Under the pieces are notes generated by a model. The model was not told the DNA's origin and made no database searches. It saw nothing but the letters and a program-made list of their open reading frames with translations. From Phanerochaete sordida (lineage: Eukaryota; Basidiomycota; Agaricomycetes; Polyporales; Phanerochaetaceae), in the NCBI GenBank assembly GCA_019973155.2, contig BPQB01000003.1:1178001-1242000 (forward strand): 64,000 nt of DNA. The letters run 5' to 3'. Positions 22,401 through 34,986 of this stretch are shown piece by piece (the stretch's first letter is position 1; each line of letters opens with the position of its first letter). Made by a program: the position numbers and the translations under genes.

Positions 22401-25400
22401 GCAGAGGGTTCAAGGAAAAGAGAGGCGCGGAGATCTTGCTGCCGACTTCGGGGGACCTGTCAGGTGCCTTGAATGTACGTGAAGAATCGCCCTGTATCCT
22501 CAAGCTGGAGGCAGAGATGACGGAGTGTAGGAGGTGTAGGAGTTTGTTCTGCAGGTCTAATCTTCCGGTATGGACGCAAGTGAACAGCTTGCCAACCACG
22601 TCATTCTCCGCAGCTTGCAGGAGATACAAATCAACTTCTCCGCGGGCAATTAGGGCCTGCAGAAGGTCGACGACGGATGACTGCAACGCTTCATTGAATG
22701 GAGCCATTGTCGGTAAGAGCTTGGCCTTCGGCTCCGACTTCAGATAGCTATGTGATTGTGAGCCTACATTGCTAGCACGTAAATCATGAAACATACCCTA
22801 GGAGTGCACTCAGAATGACATCCATATAGCTCGTCTCTGGAGCGCTGTTGACGACTTCACACGTGTTGAGCTCATCGTCACAGTTTGACGAGCTACTGAA
22901 CATACCAGTCCTTGCTCTCTCGCGCACGGCTGCATGGGAAGATCGCCCGATGGGTGTCGCTCGAGCGACCTTGTTTAGGCCTTGACCACCGAATTTTACT
23001 ACTGAGGACAGTACGTTCAGCACGTGGAGGATATATCGCTGGTCGAAGGGACGCTCGTATTCGTAGCGTTCAACTTGTCTCCCATTGAGTCCAAGCATCA
23101 CAGTCGACCGTCGAATGCCAGGGTCACAAAGGTCGTAGATCATCGGGTCCAAGATGCTGAAGCGCGATTCAATATTGACGAGACTTGAAAGCAGATCGAA
23201 GAAGGCCTACCGCAGGTAGCTCTTCAAGCTGCAGCGCATCCAGGTTTCGCCAATACGTCGTAAGTTCGGGTCGTCGCTCTTCAGCGTATCCAGGACAATC
23301 ATCATGGGCACCTTGAGTCTGAAGCCAAGGGCTGCATTATCGTCTTGAGGCGAGTCAGTAATCTGGCATCTACAAGGCACAGAGACGGCACCTGTCAATC
23401 GCCACAACACTCCGAAAGCCTCACAGGCCTCTCGCACCTCCAGTGAATCCTGCGAAGTCAAGCTCTGCGAAATGATGGCCACGATTTGCTGGGAACCGGC
23501 CGCGTTCTCGAGAGCCCAGATGAGGTTGACAGCACGCTGATGATACGATGACCACGCTGGTCCCAGATATCTCAGCAGCTTGTGTGGATCGTTAGACCGC
23601 CCCACACTAGTATACGGAGCGACTCACAGGAACGCCTAGTGCCAACAGCGTAGTCCGGTTATCTATAGACAACCTCGGTTCCAAACAAGTCGTCTCGTGC
23701 AGGGTAATGACCGCAGAGACCGAGTTATCAAGCACCGGGAACGCTATAGCCTGGTCACTGTCGGCTTATGCACGCCGTAATGAATACAAGCAAATACCTC
23801 GCCCTTGATGCACTCGAGCACCGCGGATAGCCATTCCTTTGGATTCCATCCCAAAGTCACAACTTCTTCGCCGCTAACTTGAAGCTGCTGCGCCATATCC
23901 TTGAATAACACAAGGGATTTGACGGAGGTCTCGCGGGCGGAGGGAATCGCAGATTTCGCCGACAGTGCCCTAGCGAAGTACAAGCTGAGGCTAGCCAAGT
24001 CGTCGAAGACTGCGACCAGCGGAGAAGATGCCTGTGTCTCGATGACAAGGCCAGGTGCGCTGTCCAAGCTGTAGAACGTGCACGCGAAGGTGTACGCGTT
24101 TTGGAAGGGGACCGCTGCTGCGTCGTCGTCGCTGGTATTGTGCCATGCCTTGAGATATGCCGGACGTATGTGTTTCGAGATCTCGTGGAGCAATGCGAGA
24201 CACTCCATGGATGAATTTCGCGACACAAGGTTTGGACGCGCCTTCGCGCATGCCTACTGGTCGTGAGCCGAAATGTCCACATAAAGAATCACTGAAACAC
24301 TTACCACCAATACTTCCAGTGTCGCCGCAAAGCACACTGGGAGATGGAGAGCTTCTATCTCCTCATCGTGCGAGTGGAATGTCGCAACAATGTACGCTAC
24401 CATCCTGATACCCTCATACTGGTCGTCTTCAGCGCAAACATCAGACAGTACAGCGTTCATGAGCTGCTTCCAGAGGGCCAGAGGCTCAACTGCCTCGTAG
24501 AGGGTGCTCGCAGTCAGGGCCATCTACGCACTGTGAGTAGCTGGGAGCTTGGGAGCTGTATATGTGCGAGTACTGACCTCGTCACCTGAGTCGCTCACTG
24601 TAATGCCCTGCTTCAGTGCTCGGAAGGCGTCAAATACCAAGGCTTCCGTCAGAGGAGCACCAATCTCCCACTTGTCCAGCAATGAGATGAAGATCTTGAA
24701 GGGGCGAGAGGCCGAGTATTCTGGCGCAGGGTTGAAGATATCTTCCTGTAGGCACCACCATTAACTCACAGTCCGAGTGGTCCGGAGTTCGAACATACCC
24801 TCAAGGTCGTCGTCAGTAATGGCAAACCCCAAGTCTTGAAGTACTGTAGCTGCTGCTTGCTATTCTCGTCTGCGCTCAGCAACCAGTGGTACAATCGACG
24901 GTTCAGAGCCAGATCCCTGCGCAAGACGACACTCGTAGCAGCACGCATGAGGATTGCCCGATCCTCTTGCGGTGCATTCTTGACCGCGACGCTGTCAAGT
25001 GGGAGCGACTGGCACAGAATGTCGAGAGCTCCTCTGCGGACGAGAGAATCGTCGTCTTCCAGCGCAGCTGCGACAGCCCTGATCATGAGGCCGATGTCTC
25101 GGCCTACTATGGTCGCAAGATCTATCATCTCCGCATGAGTCAAATAATTAGGGTGAGATGCAACCAGTATAGGCACCTTCGTCTGGCTTCAGTTTAGGAA
25201 GTCTTCTCGAGAGGAAGTTCAGGGCACTTCCTCGCGAAGACGGAGATGTCAGCATGACCAGCCAGACATTCTGGAGGAAGAACGAAGGCGAAACGGTCCC
25301 GGATATGCGATCCACAAGGCCGAGGGTTTTATCGAAGAACTCGCCGTTCTCTTCTTCCAGTCCAGGGAGTAGTGCAAGGATAAAGGACTTCATGATCGGG

Positions 25401-26104
25401 CGAAGGCCAGCTTGTAAGGGGAGATAATGTGTGTCGAACAAGGTCAGGAGGGTCGGCTGCATTAACGTTGGTGCGTAAGCCCGAAACGCTGTGGGGAAGG
25501 TTGGCGTACCTTGACCGACATAGCAGCATACTCGAAGAAAGGGAAGAGACCCGATGACCACAGAGCCAGATCGCGTAGCAGACCCTCGGACTATCGAATG
25601 CATCATATATTAGCTTCATACGTGCTATGAAAGACGTGGACGTACTCCTAACACGGCCAGTATATGCGCGTATACGTCGAGAGCCCGCTGGTGCACTCCT
25701 GTAGGCAGCGCGGGGTTGAGGCATTGGGACAGCCGTTTCGCGACGATGACCTTGCGCGGAATCTCCTTGAATTGCATGTACGCTTGCAATGTCTGACAAA
25801 GGTCTTAGTTGTAGGACTCCACCGCGAAGGCAGTTCACTTACCTTGAGCAGCTGCTTCAGGAACGAGATGAAGTCCGCCCACTCGTGCACGCTATCGAAG
25901 GACGCCAGACATTTCTCGACCTGCTGGGTATATTTCTTATACTTAGGATCGTTGGCATACGCGGGTGGAACGACTAGGGGGTACGCTTTAGCTGCAGTGC
26001 AAGGCGCGAGCTTAGTGTCACGTACCCCCAGACGCAGCTACGCCGAGCTTCGTGTACAGGTCCGACTGGGCACCATCTGACGATGACGGACCACTTGCTG
26101 ACAT
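19418..26104 (-). CDS. NUP192: Nucleoporin Nup192/Nup205, inner-ring scaffold
   Basis: This is a very large alpha-solenoid scaffold protein of the nuclear pore inner ring. The start at 26104 gives MSASGPSSSDGAQSDLYTKL; the stop at 19418 follows EAVEEGLFQDMFDGR. About 25 short exons yield roughly 1,800 residues of nearly continuous helical sequence. Blocks typical of the family include VKSLVLFKDMAQQLQVSGEE, the mid-region LRRIGETWMRCSLKSYLR, and the C-terminal MINDNRCFNSTPTAGRRWRV, which matches the conserved N-D-x-x-F-N block of Nup192/205. No FG repeats or membrane spans are present. Nup188 is related, but that C-terminal block favours Nup192. Exon borders in the middle are not all certain. 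Confidence 0.85.
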
Positions 26105-26409
26105 TCCAGGGTCCTTAGATAGACTTCCACACCAGGCGAAGAGATGAAGAGGGGAAGTAAATGATAGCAAAGGGCAAAGTGTGAATCGCTGTGCAGCGGG
26201 CACAAGCGCACGTGGAATCACGTCCCGCAGACGCGAGCAGACGCGAGTCTCGTCATCAGCCGAACTTCGCGCACGCTCACTCGAGATAGGCTGAGTATTA
26301 TAATCCAATTACACGGTCTATAGCTGCGAAGAGCATGGCATTACAAGCGGTACATATGCTGCAAACGAGGGTAATAAATAACGAGTGCGCAGAGCAGTTA
26401 AGAGAAGCA

Positions 26410-27894
26410 TCAGAGCATGGGATCAGGACCAGACATCGACAATGGGGTATCTGCCAGAGATGACGGTTGCGTAGCACGCTTCTTGGGGGCAGAGACAGAG
26501 TCCGCGCCTGTGGACTGCGCGCGCGAAGACGGGTTGGTAGCGAATCCTCCCCTACCCCTTCCGCGCCCCGATGTTGTTCCAGTCAGTCTGGGGATGGGAA
26601 GAGTGCCCATCCCCGGCAAGAGTTCGCCGCCTCCAATCATGGCGAGAGCAGTCGCTTGGGTCGCTGCTGGGATAGGCGGGGGCTGGATAGCATGCGCGAT
26701 GGCGTACTCAGACTCCTTGTCCCCTATCCAAGTCTTCGCAAACCACCGCCCACCAGCTATACCTCTGATTTCGCGCTGAGCTTGACGCCACTTGCGAACC
26801 TTTTTGTTGCTCTTGTCGAGGGGCATAGCAGGTGCCACACCTGTTGGAATTTTGGGTGCAGGAAGCACGGGGAACGGTTTAGTCGGAAGGGGATATGATG
26901 GAAGGGGGACGCCGTCTAAGTTGATGTCTTCATCTGCTGGGGTTGGCACAATAGAAATGTTGTGGCTCGGTAAAGGCATATCCTCGAAATGGGGGCTCTG
27001 GTCGGGCGGGGTTGATGCTCCCGTGCCTGCATAGACTGTTCAGGACAGATTCAAAACTACACCAGACTGCGTCGCAGATGAACATACCGTCGCTGAAGGC
27101 ATTGGCATCGTCTCTCATGTGCGGCGGGATTGCTTTTGCGGTTCTGAAGACAGAGTTCAATGGCATGAGCACTCCTGGTCTGGGAAGGCTTACTTCGGAG
27201 CACGTTTACGAGGGGCACGCTGGCCTGGCGCTTTGGGTGCGCCGCCCCGCCTTTTCGGCGAGCTAACACCAGCAGAAACTGAGCCGCTTGCGGGGATCGT
27301 GATGGTCCCAAGACCATCGGTGCTCGTGGTAGTGCCAGAGATAATGATTGGAGACGCGTCTAGAGCGACTTGGTCAAGGCTGACGACGCAAAAGCATGTA
27401 CGCCACGCACCTGTACGCGCAACAGTTGCCTTGGCCTTCCCCCCTCGTCCTCGTCCTCTTCCCCGACCAGTCGTAGCAGTGCCTCGCTTGGCGCCGGTTC
27501 CCCGTTTCTCAGTCGATACAGGCGCAGAGGAGGGCGCAGCAGGGGCTCCTGCCTTAGTGTCCTCATCGTCGTCGTCGATGAGCTGGTCTTCCTCCTCCTC
27601 ATCTTCGTCTTCGTCGTCCTCTGAGCCAGCGTGAGACTCTTCCTTGCGCCCGGAGGGCCCGGCGGAGGGCGCAGGACGCAGCTTGTTCTCGTTCATGAGC
27701 AGCTTGACTCTGAACTTGGTCTGGCGACCTGGGCTGGGCTGAGGCTCAGGTGTCTCCTCTTCTCTGAGGGTCGATATTTGAGGAGCGTCCATCTCCACGT
27801 CCTCGTTCATGCTGCGGAAACGGTGGTCGGAACGAGAGTCGTGGTGTGCTTCGCCGTTGGGTTCGTAAGAGATCCAAGGAGAGGCGCGGAACAT
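26410..27894 (-). CDS. Acidic nuclear protein, possible INO80 subunit Ies4
   Basis: Spliced from at least three exons, this gives about 440 residues. The N-terminal half has TKFRVKLLMNE, a long Glu/Asp run (about 27590-27620) and an RGRGRGRGG tract. The second half carries a Pro-rich segment (GVPLPSYPLPTKPFPVLPAP) and the block KKVRKWRQAQREIRGIAGG followed by RWFAKTWIGDKESEYA, then another RGRGRGG tract. The order acidic/basic N-terminus, VKL motif, R-K-W block recalls fungal Ies4 of the INO80 chromatin remodeller, but I cannot confirm it. A 51-nt stop-free segment (27360-27410) has GT-AG borders, so it may be a retained intron. An in-frame ATG at 27812 is an alternative start. Confidence 0.6.
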
Positions 27895-28555
27895 TGTTGC
27901 AATTAGGAGCCGTCCGTATTCAGCTCATAGCAGGTTCGGGTGAAGGACAACGCTTGTCAGTGAGAGAAGAGCAATCACTGACATCAGGCGGCAACCAACC
28001 GAAATTGCAGCAACCCAGAGCGCTGGAACCTCACAGCGGTACAACTACATGACAGGAAAATTGCATGTAACTACCGGAGATATGCCAGTGAATGCCAGAC
28101 ATGCCTCGGAATGGGCTTGACTCCAACACCCGCGTCCAAACGCAGGGCTACGCAGATTCCGATACAATTTGAGGGCAAGACGACCTCGAAATATATATCG
28201 GAGGACGCAGTCGTGAAGGAGGCATGTCTCCAGATTTTTCGATGATCAAAGACGGTTTTCCTTTCCGAAGGTGACCGTGGAGGACGATGTCCGAGCAGAG
28301 GCAAGCAAGCTGGCCTTCCGCCATTAGGCGCCACCCCGGAAGGCCGCACGTGATGACACTCTGGCGGGCGACCCCGACTTTCCCTCTCGCGGCAGCGAAC
28401 CTCACCTCCCCCAAATCACCCCATCCTCCGGCCCTCTGAGTCGCCTGTGAGTAGGACCGTATACCCGCCCGGCAACGTGTCCTGATGTTCTACTCTCTAG
28501 CTCTCTCCTCTAGCCCATACCACACTCGTTGGGTCGGAACTAAGCAGGCGAAGAC
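27895..28555. other. Divergent promoter region
   Basis: This lies between the starts of the acidic nuclear protein (-) and ATP synthase subunit e (+). No ORF with recognisable features, no repeat and no RNA gene were seen. Confidence 0.5.
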
Positions 28556-28958
28556 ATGGCCTCCTCTACCGTGAACGTACGTCCGGCTAGTCTTGTGTGT
28601 GCAGTAGCAGATATTCTGAACCTGTCTGTTGCTCCTTAGGTTGTTCGCTACACTGCCCTTGCGTCCGGTGTCTTCTACGGCATTGCCCACCGCCGCTCGC
28701 TGCAAAAAGCGCATGACGAGGAGAAGAAGCAGCATGCTATCCACGAGCGCGAGCACTTGATTGCGCAAGCGAAGGAGGCGTGGAAGAAGAAGCAGGAGGG
28801 CTCCAAGGACGGTCGTAAGTCCTTGACCAGCCTCGGGTGCCCGAGCTGTCCCCGTGCCTATCGCGCTAACCGTCTGTCCAACAGTTGTCACAGACCCGGA
28901 AGACCCACGGTTCGACCTGGAGAAGCTCATTGCGAAGTGGGAGAGCGAGTCAAAATAA
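28556..28958 (+). CDS. ATP21: ATP synthase subunit e (mitochondrial F1Fo)
   Basis: This is a small single-span subunit of the mitochondrial ATP synthase that stabilises dimers and cristae. Three exons give about 90 residues: MASSTVNVVRYTALASGVFY, the helix GVFYGIAHRRSL carrying the GxxxG-type dimerisation face, then a charged coiled coil (HDEEKKQHAIHEREHLIAQA) and the tail DPRFDLEKLIAKWESES. The second intron is best placed at the GTAAGT donor, giving KDGLVTDPEDP. Length and layout match the family (also called Tim11). The promoter is shared with the divergent acidic nuclear protein gene. Confidence 0.88.
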
Positions 28959-29354
28959 TCTTGGCGCAACGTACCCTGGCATTCTTTCCTCTTAGACTTG
29001 GTATCCCCGTCTGGACGTACCCGTAGCTTCTGGCGCATACCTAATGGCATTGTAACTGCGCGACGGACGGCTCAACGCTGCTATTTTCCGCAGCTGTCAT
29101 TGTGTTCTCTCGCGCACGACGCGTTACATAGGGGACTCCGTAGAGTAGGATCGAATGTGCAGCAGAACGTTGAGTTTGCTTTCCGCCAGCGGCAGCGGCG
29201 CACGTTGGGCGCGTGTGAGGATCGGACCAACGCCCTTTGCACTGACCCACCACCGAGCGTGGACTCGAACCGCCACCATCGCTGCTCCGCATCCTATATC
29301 CCTGTTTGTTGGTATACCCTTTTGTGTTTGTGCCCTGAGTTTGTACCGACCACC
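28959..29354. other. Intergenic region, ATP21 3' end and histone-chaperone promoter
   Basis: Holds the 3' UTR of ATP synthase e and the promoter of the WD40 gene. A lone B-box-like GGTTCGAGTCC on the minus strand near 29267 has no tRNA fold around it. Nothing else was seen. Confidence 0.5.
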
Positions 29355-31214
<1,860 letters not shown>

Positions 31215-31311
31215 TAGATAGCAAGTGTGATTAAATACTGACAAGACCCTTGTTATACAGCGAAATTCCAGATGATTTTGACGCGCTTCATGGATCCGTA
31301 TACGTGTGGAT

Positions 31312-31613
31312 TTACAGAAAGACGAGCCTGAGCAACTCGAAGAGGACTGGCCTGCAGCGTCAGTGAGGTCATACGAGCAGCGGAAGGAGAACGTACCGCC
31401 GCCTACGACGACGAAGAGAACAGCACCCAGTGCCCACAAGCTGATTGGGCTTCGCTTCGCCAGCTTGTCCTGGCGCGACTGTTTCACAGGGTTCTTGCCT
31501 GCCCGCGCCCTGCTCGCGAACTGGGCGTTCTTCTGGCGCATCTCGAATTCGGTCGGCTGGAGGAGACTGTGAGCTTTACGGGCTTGCAGATGCAGCGGGA
31601 TGGCACGGACCAT
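31312..31613 (-). CDS. YSY6: RAMP4/SERP1/Ysy6-like translocon protein
   Basis: This is a tail-anchored ER protein that sits at the Sec61 translocon and is linked to ER stress. The conserved start block is MRQKNAQFASRARAGKNP, then KRSPISLWALGAVLFVVVGG. Removing the intron 31396-31347 with the second of two nearby AGs gives the membrane tail VLFELLRLVFL and a stop, exactly the family shape. Using the first AG (5 nt earlier) frameshifts. Start is uncertain: ATG at 31613 adds an odd leader, ATG at 31541 gives a short form, or a 54-nt in-frame intron with a GTCCGT donor would give M-PTEFEMRQKN. It converges on the WD40 gene with 97 bp between stops. Confidence 0.75.
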
Positions 31614-31806
31614 GTTGGGTGAGTAGTGGCAAGGTAGTAAGGAGCGACTGGGTATAGGTGGGCAGCTGGTGGAGTGGAGGCAACCTTGGACTGGCCAAGC
31701 GACGTGTCTGGCTGCTAGGCGCCGCTACCACGTTACCGCCGATCCGCTTTTGGCACGCGAAGGCTTCCCGATGCGATCTGGTCCAGATCACGCCGCAACG
31801 CTCACG

Positions 31807-32867
31807 ATGGCGAAAAAGGGCTCCCTCAAGTCCGCGCTCTCCTCCCAGCAGGGCCGCCTCAAGAAGAAGCAGGAGGCACAGCAAGCTGCCCAAGTCGCCG
31901 AGCAGCGAGGTACAAAGACTCCGCTAGCGAAAGATGCGAAGGGCAAGGCGAAGGTGACCGCCGGGCCAGTCACCGTGCCGTTCAAGCCCACCGACAAGAT
32001 ATTGCTCGTCGGAGAAGGCAACTTCTCGTTCGCTCGCGCTTTGGTGTGCGAACCACCTCCGGCACTGGAATTCCTTCCTGGTAGTAGCGTCGTCGCAACT
32101 GCCTATGACACCGAGGCCGAGTGCTTTGAGAAATATCCCGAGGCGAAAGCCTTCGTGGAGGAGATTCGTGCCAAAGGCGCGGAAGTCTTCTTCGGCGTGG
32201 ACGCCACAAAGCTTGAGAAGGTACCATCGCTGCGAAATCGCCAATTTGACAAGATCGTGTGGAATTTCCCGCATGCAGGTACGTCTTGTCGCGAACAGCC
32301 ATCTACCCAACCTCACTCACCAACTATCCGTAGGGAAGGGCATTGCTGATCAGGACCGTAATATCCTGAGCAATCAGGTCATTCTGCTCGGCTTCTTGAG
32401 ATCCTCTGCGCATCTCTTGAAGAAGGGCCCGAAACCGTCCTTGACGTCCCGCAAGAAGAAGCGGTCGGATGACTCCGACCGTGAGGACGTTAACTCAGAG
32501 GACGAAGGCCAGAGCTCGGGCTCTGCAGATTCTCGCGGGACGATCTTGGTGACACTGAGAAACGTTCCGCCATATACACTATGGTGTGTAGATTGGTTGA
32601 GATGTCACGATAATATGAGCTTACCATATGACATATTTGCACAGGGACCTACCCCGGCTAGCCAAAAACCCGCCACCACCTCAGTCACAAGCTGACCCCG
32701 TCAATCCGTCTTATGTGCAGCATAGGTCATTTGTATTCCACCGCAGTTTGTGGAAAGGCTATCAGCATAAGATGACCAAGGGGGAACGTGCCCATGGCAC
32801 AGGAACCACCGGGCAAGGAGGAGAGGACAGGACTTGGGAGTTCTATATCAATAATAAGGTACATTAG
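31807..32867 (+). CDS. BMT5: 25S rRNA (uridine-N3)-methyltransferase, Bmt5-like (DUF2431)
   Basis: This is a Rossmann-fold SAM-dependent enzyme; the yeast member methylates a uridine of 25S rRNA in the nucleolus. The basic N-terminus MAKKGSLKSALSSQQGRLKK is followed by the SAM motif KILLVGEGNFSFARAL, an acidic strand end (VVATAYDTEAE), and the hallmark [20 protein letters not shown], which is diagnostic of the DUF2431 domain. The next helix is NQVILLGFLRSSAHLL. A charged Ser/Asp/Glu insert precedes ILVTLRNVPPYTLWDLPRLA and the C-terminal WEFYINNKVH. Three exons. It is divergent from YSY6, whose upstream start lies 193 bp away. The in-frame upstream ATG at 31669 is less likely because the conserved N-terminus begins at 31807. 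Confidence 0.9.
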
Positions 32868-33311
32868 TCGATTTGCTCGATCTCCTACCTGTGTAGTCTG
32901 CCGCCCATGCGATTCTCTTTCGTACTTCGCCCACGAGATGGCCTAATATTGCCCTAACCCTAGGGGCGTATCCCTGAGTCGAAGCCTAACCCAAACAGCT
33001 TCGTTGAACCTTTGTACCACCATCATCTCAAGCCTAGCTAGCCTTTGCTGTCTTCATATGCCTCTGCGCTACCTCGGCGACGACTTGTCATGCTAGCCGA
33101 GGGGCTCCTATGCCGCCGGTTCAGACTGACGAGCCTGTGAATCAGAAGACCAAACTGCTGATTTCCGAGCGCATGCCGCTAAAGCACAGCTGCTTTTGCA
33201 GCACGGTCTCCGGCCTGCGAGGGGTTGCCGTCTACCGTCACAAGGATCCTGCCTGGCACCATATAGAGGTCTCTGCACCTTTCCCTCGGACGCTGTTGGC
33301 TGCCTGTCAGG
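32868..33311. other. Intergenic region before the enoyl-CoA hydratase gene
   Basis: This is the BMT5 3' UTR plus the promoter of the next gene. No gene, repeat or RNA was seen; stop codons occur in all frames. Confidence 0.5.
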
Positions 33312-34465
33312 ATGCAATTGCAAGTCCCCCAGCACTCGGAAGAGATCAAGGTCTCGTTCCCGGCGGAGCATGTGCTCCTGCTCACGCTCAACAGGCCGAA
33401 GGCCCTGAACGCCATGACACCCGCTATGGATGCGGACATTGACAGGATCCTGACGTGGGTCGAGGAGGTGCCCAGCATCTGGTGCGTGCCCCGCATGGTC
33501 TGCACGCCGCCACACTCACAGGCTCTACAGGGTCTCCATCATCACAGGCGAAGGCCGTGCCTTCTGCGCGGGCGCAGACCTCATCGCGTAAGCCCCTCCC
33601 CGCGTCTGCGTCCGACGGCACCCACTGACCGCCGCGCGCCGCAGGTGGAACAAGCGTGCGCACTCGACGAAGACACCTGAGAGCGAGTGCAAGGACGCCG
33701 AACTGCAGCGCAACGGCTTCGGCGCGATCTCGCGCAGGCAGTCGTGGTGCAAGCCGCTCATCGCGGCCGTGAACGGCGGCACGTACGGCGGCGGCACCGA
33801 GCTCGTGCTCAACTGCGACATCGTCGTCGCCAGCGAGGACGCCGTGTTCGCGACGCCCGAGGTCAAGCGCGGCGTCGTCGCGATCATGGGAGGTGCGTGC
33901 CCGCATTGAGCTGCGCCCGTCGTGCCTGACGTCCCGCTCTCCCAGTGATCCCGAGGCTCGCGCGCGTCGCCGGGCACCAGCTTGCGGCGGAGATGCTGCT
34001 GCTCGGCAGGAACGTCACGGCACAAGAAGCGGCTACGCGATTTGGATTGTACGTCTGCAACGCATGTCTCAGCGGAGATTGCCCTGAAGTTCCGCAGCGT
34101 GAACAAGGTCGTGCCGAAGGCGGAGGTCGTGAAGACTGCCGTTGAATGGGCGCAGGAGATCGTCGGGAACTCGCCCGACTCGGTCCAGTCGACCAAGCGC
34201 GCTCTGATGCTAGCGAGCCAGCTTGGAGACGTCGAAGACGTCGTGGTTGCGCACACCCGGTCTAAGGAAATGCTGCGTGTCTATGGGAGCGAGAATCTCA
34301 AGGTGGGAAGCCGACCTGTCTTTATGACGTTCGGGGACGCTGATGTTCCTGACAGGCTGGACTCAGGGCTTTCTCAGAGGTAAGAACACATGTCATCGAA
34401 CCCATGAGGTGCTTATCCCGCTGCAGAAAAAGAAGCCAGTCTGGAAAAATCCCGCAAAGCTCTAA
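33312..34465 (+). CDS. Enoyl-CoA hydratase/isomerase with C-terminal peroxisomal signal
   Basis: This is a crotonase-fold enzyme of fatty-acid beta-oxidation or a related CoA pathway. It starts MQLQVPQHSEEIKVSFPAEH. Key blocks: LNRPKALNAMT, the oxyanion-hole motif GEGRAFCAGADL, NGGTYGGGTELVLNCDIVVA and FATPEVKRGVVAIMG. Both acidic positions used by hydratases are filled (Glu in GGGTEL and in PEVKRG). Removal of the last introns gives the tail PVWKNPAKL. The final tripeptide AKL fits the peroxisomal PTS1 consensus, so a peroxisomal site is likely. At least six introns. Hydratase versus delta-3,delta-2 isomerase cannot be settled by eye. Confidence 0.88.
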
Positions 34466-34986
34466 TTGCTACCGCCAGGTCATGTACAGTAGTGCTCCGT
34501 CAACTGTAGCCGCAGAGCGTGTGTTGTTCCCGCTAATGATTGTCGCTTGATGCATGGCCTACAGGGCTGGACGGACCTCGCTGGACTAGCTCTGGTCCGA
34601 GTTCGCTGTCGCGTCGGTAGGTTGTCACACGATGGCAAGCCCCGAGAACTTTGAGCTTCGTCGTGATAAAGAGTCGGTGCAGCAAGGAGTTGCCAAGCGT
34701 AGCGTGTCCAAGTGCAAAGCATGCAATGGGTAAACAAGTGCTTAGGGTGCGCTTTGCGGGAGTGGTACAATGAGAGAGTGACGAGACGTGGCGTGGGAAC
34801 CCCAGCGCGGTACAGGTTGCCGTTTTATTGGTCATCTTAAAGAGACCCGAGGTATATTGCTCTAGACCCAAAGCCCATAAATGTTACAAACTGCCATCCA
34901 GCGATAATAAGAACCAAAGAACCAGCTATGGCACAAAGGAGCGAGACGATTATAATCGTACAGAAATGACCGAATTGTGGATGGCT
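34466..34986. other. Convergent 3' intergenic region
   Basis: This lies between the stops of the enoyl-CoA hydratase and chitin synthase. It should hold both 3' UTRs; nothing else was recognised. Confidence 0.5.

Noticed and set aside
29250..29290. Minus-strand tRNA suggested by GGTTCGAGTCC
   Set aside because: No A box at a proper distance and no T-stem pairing.
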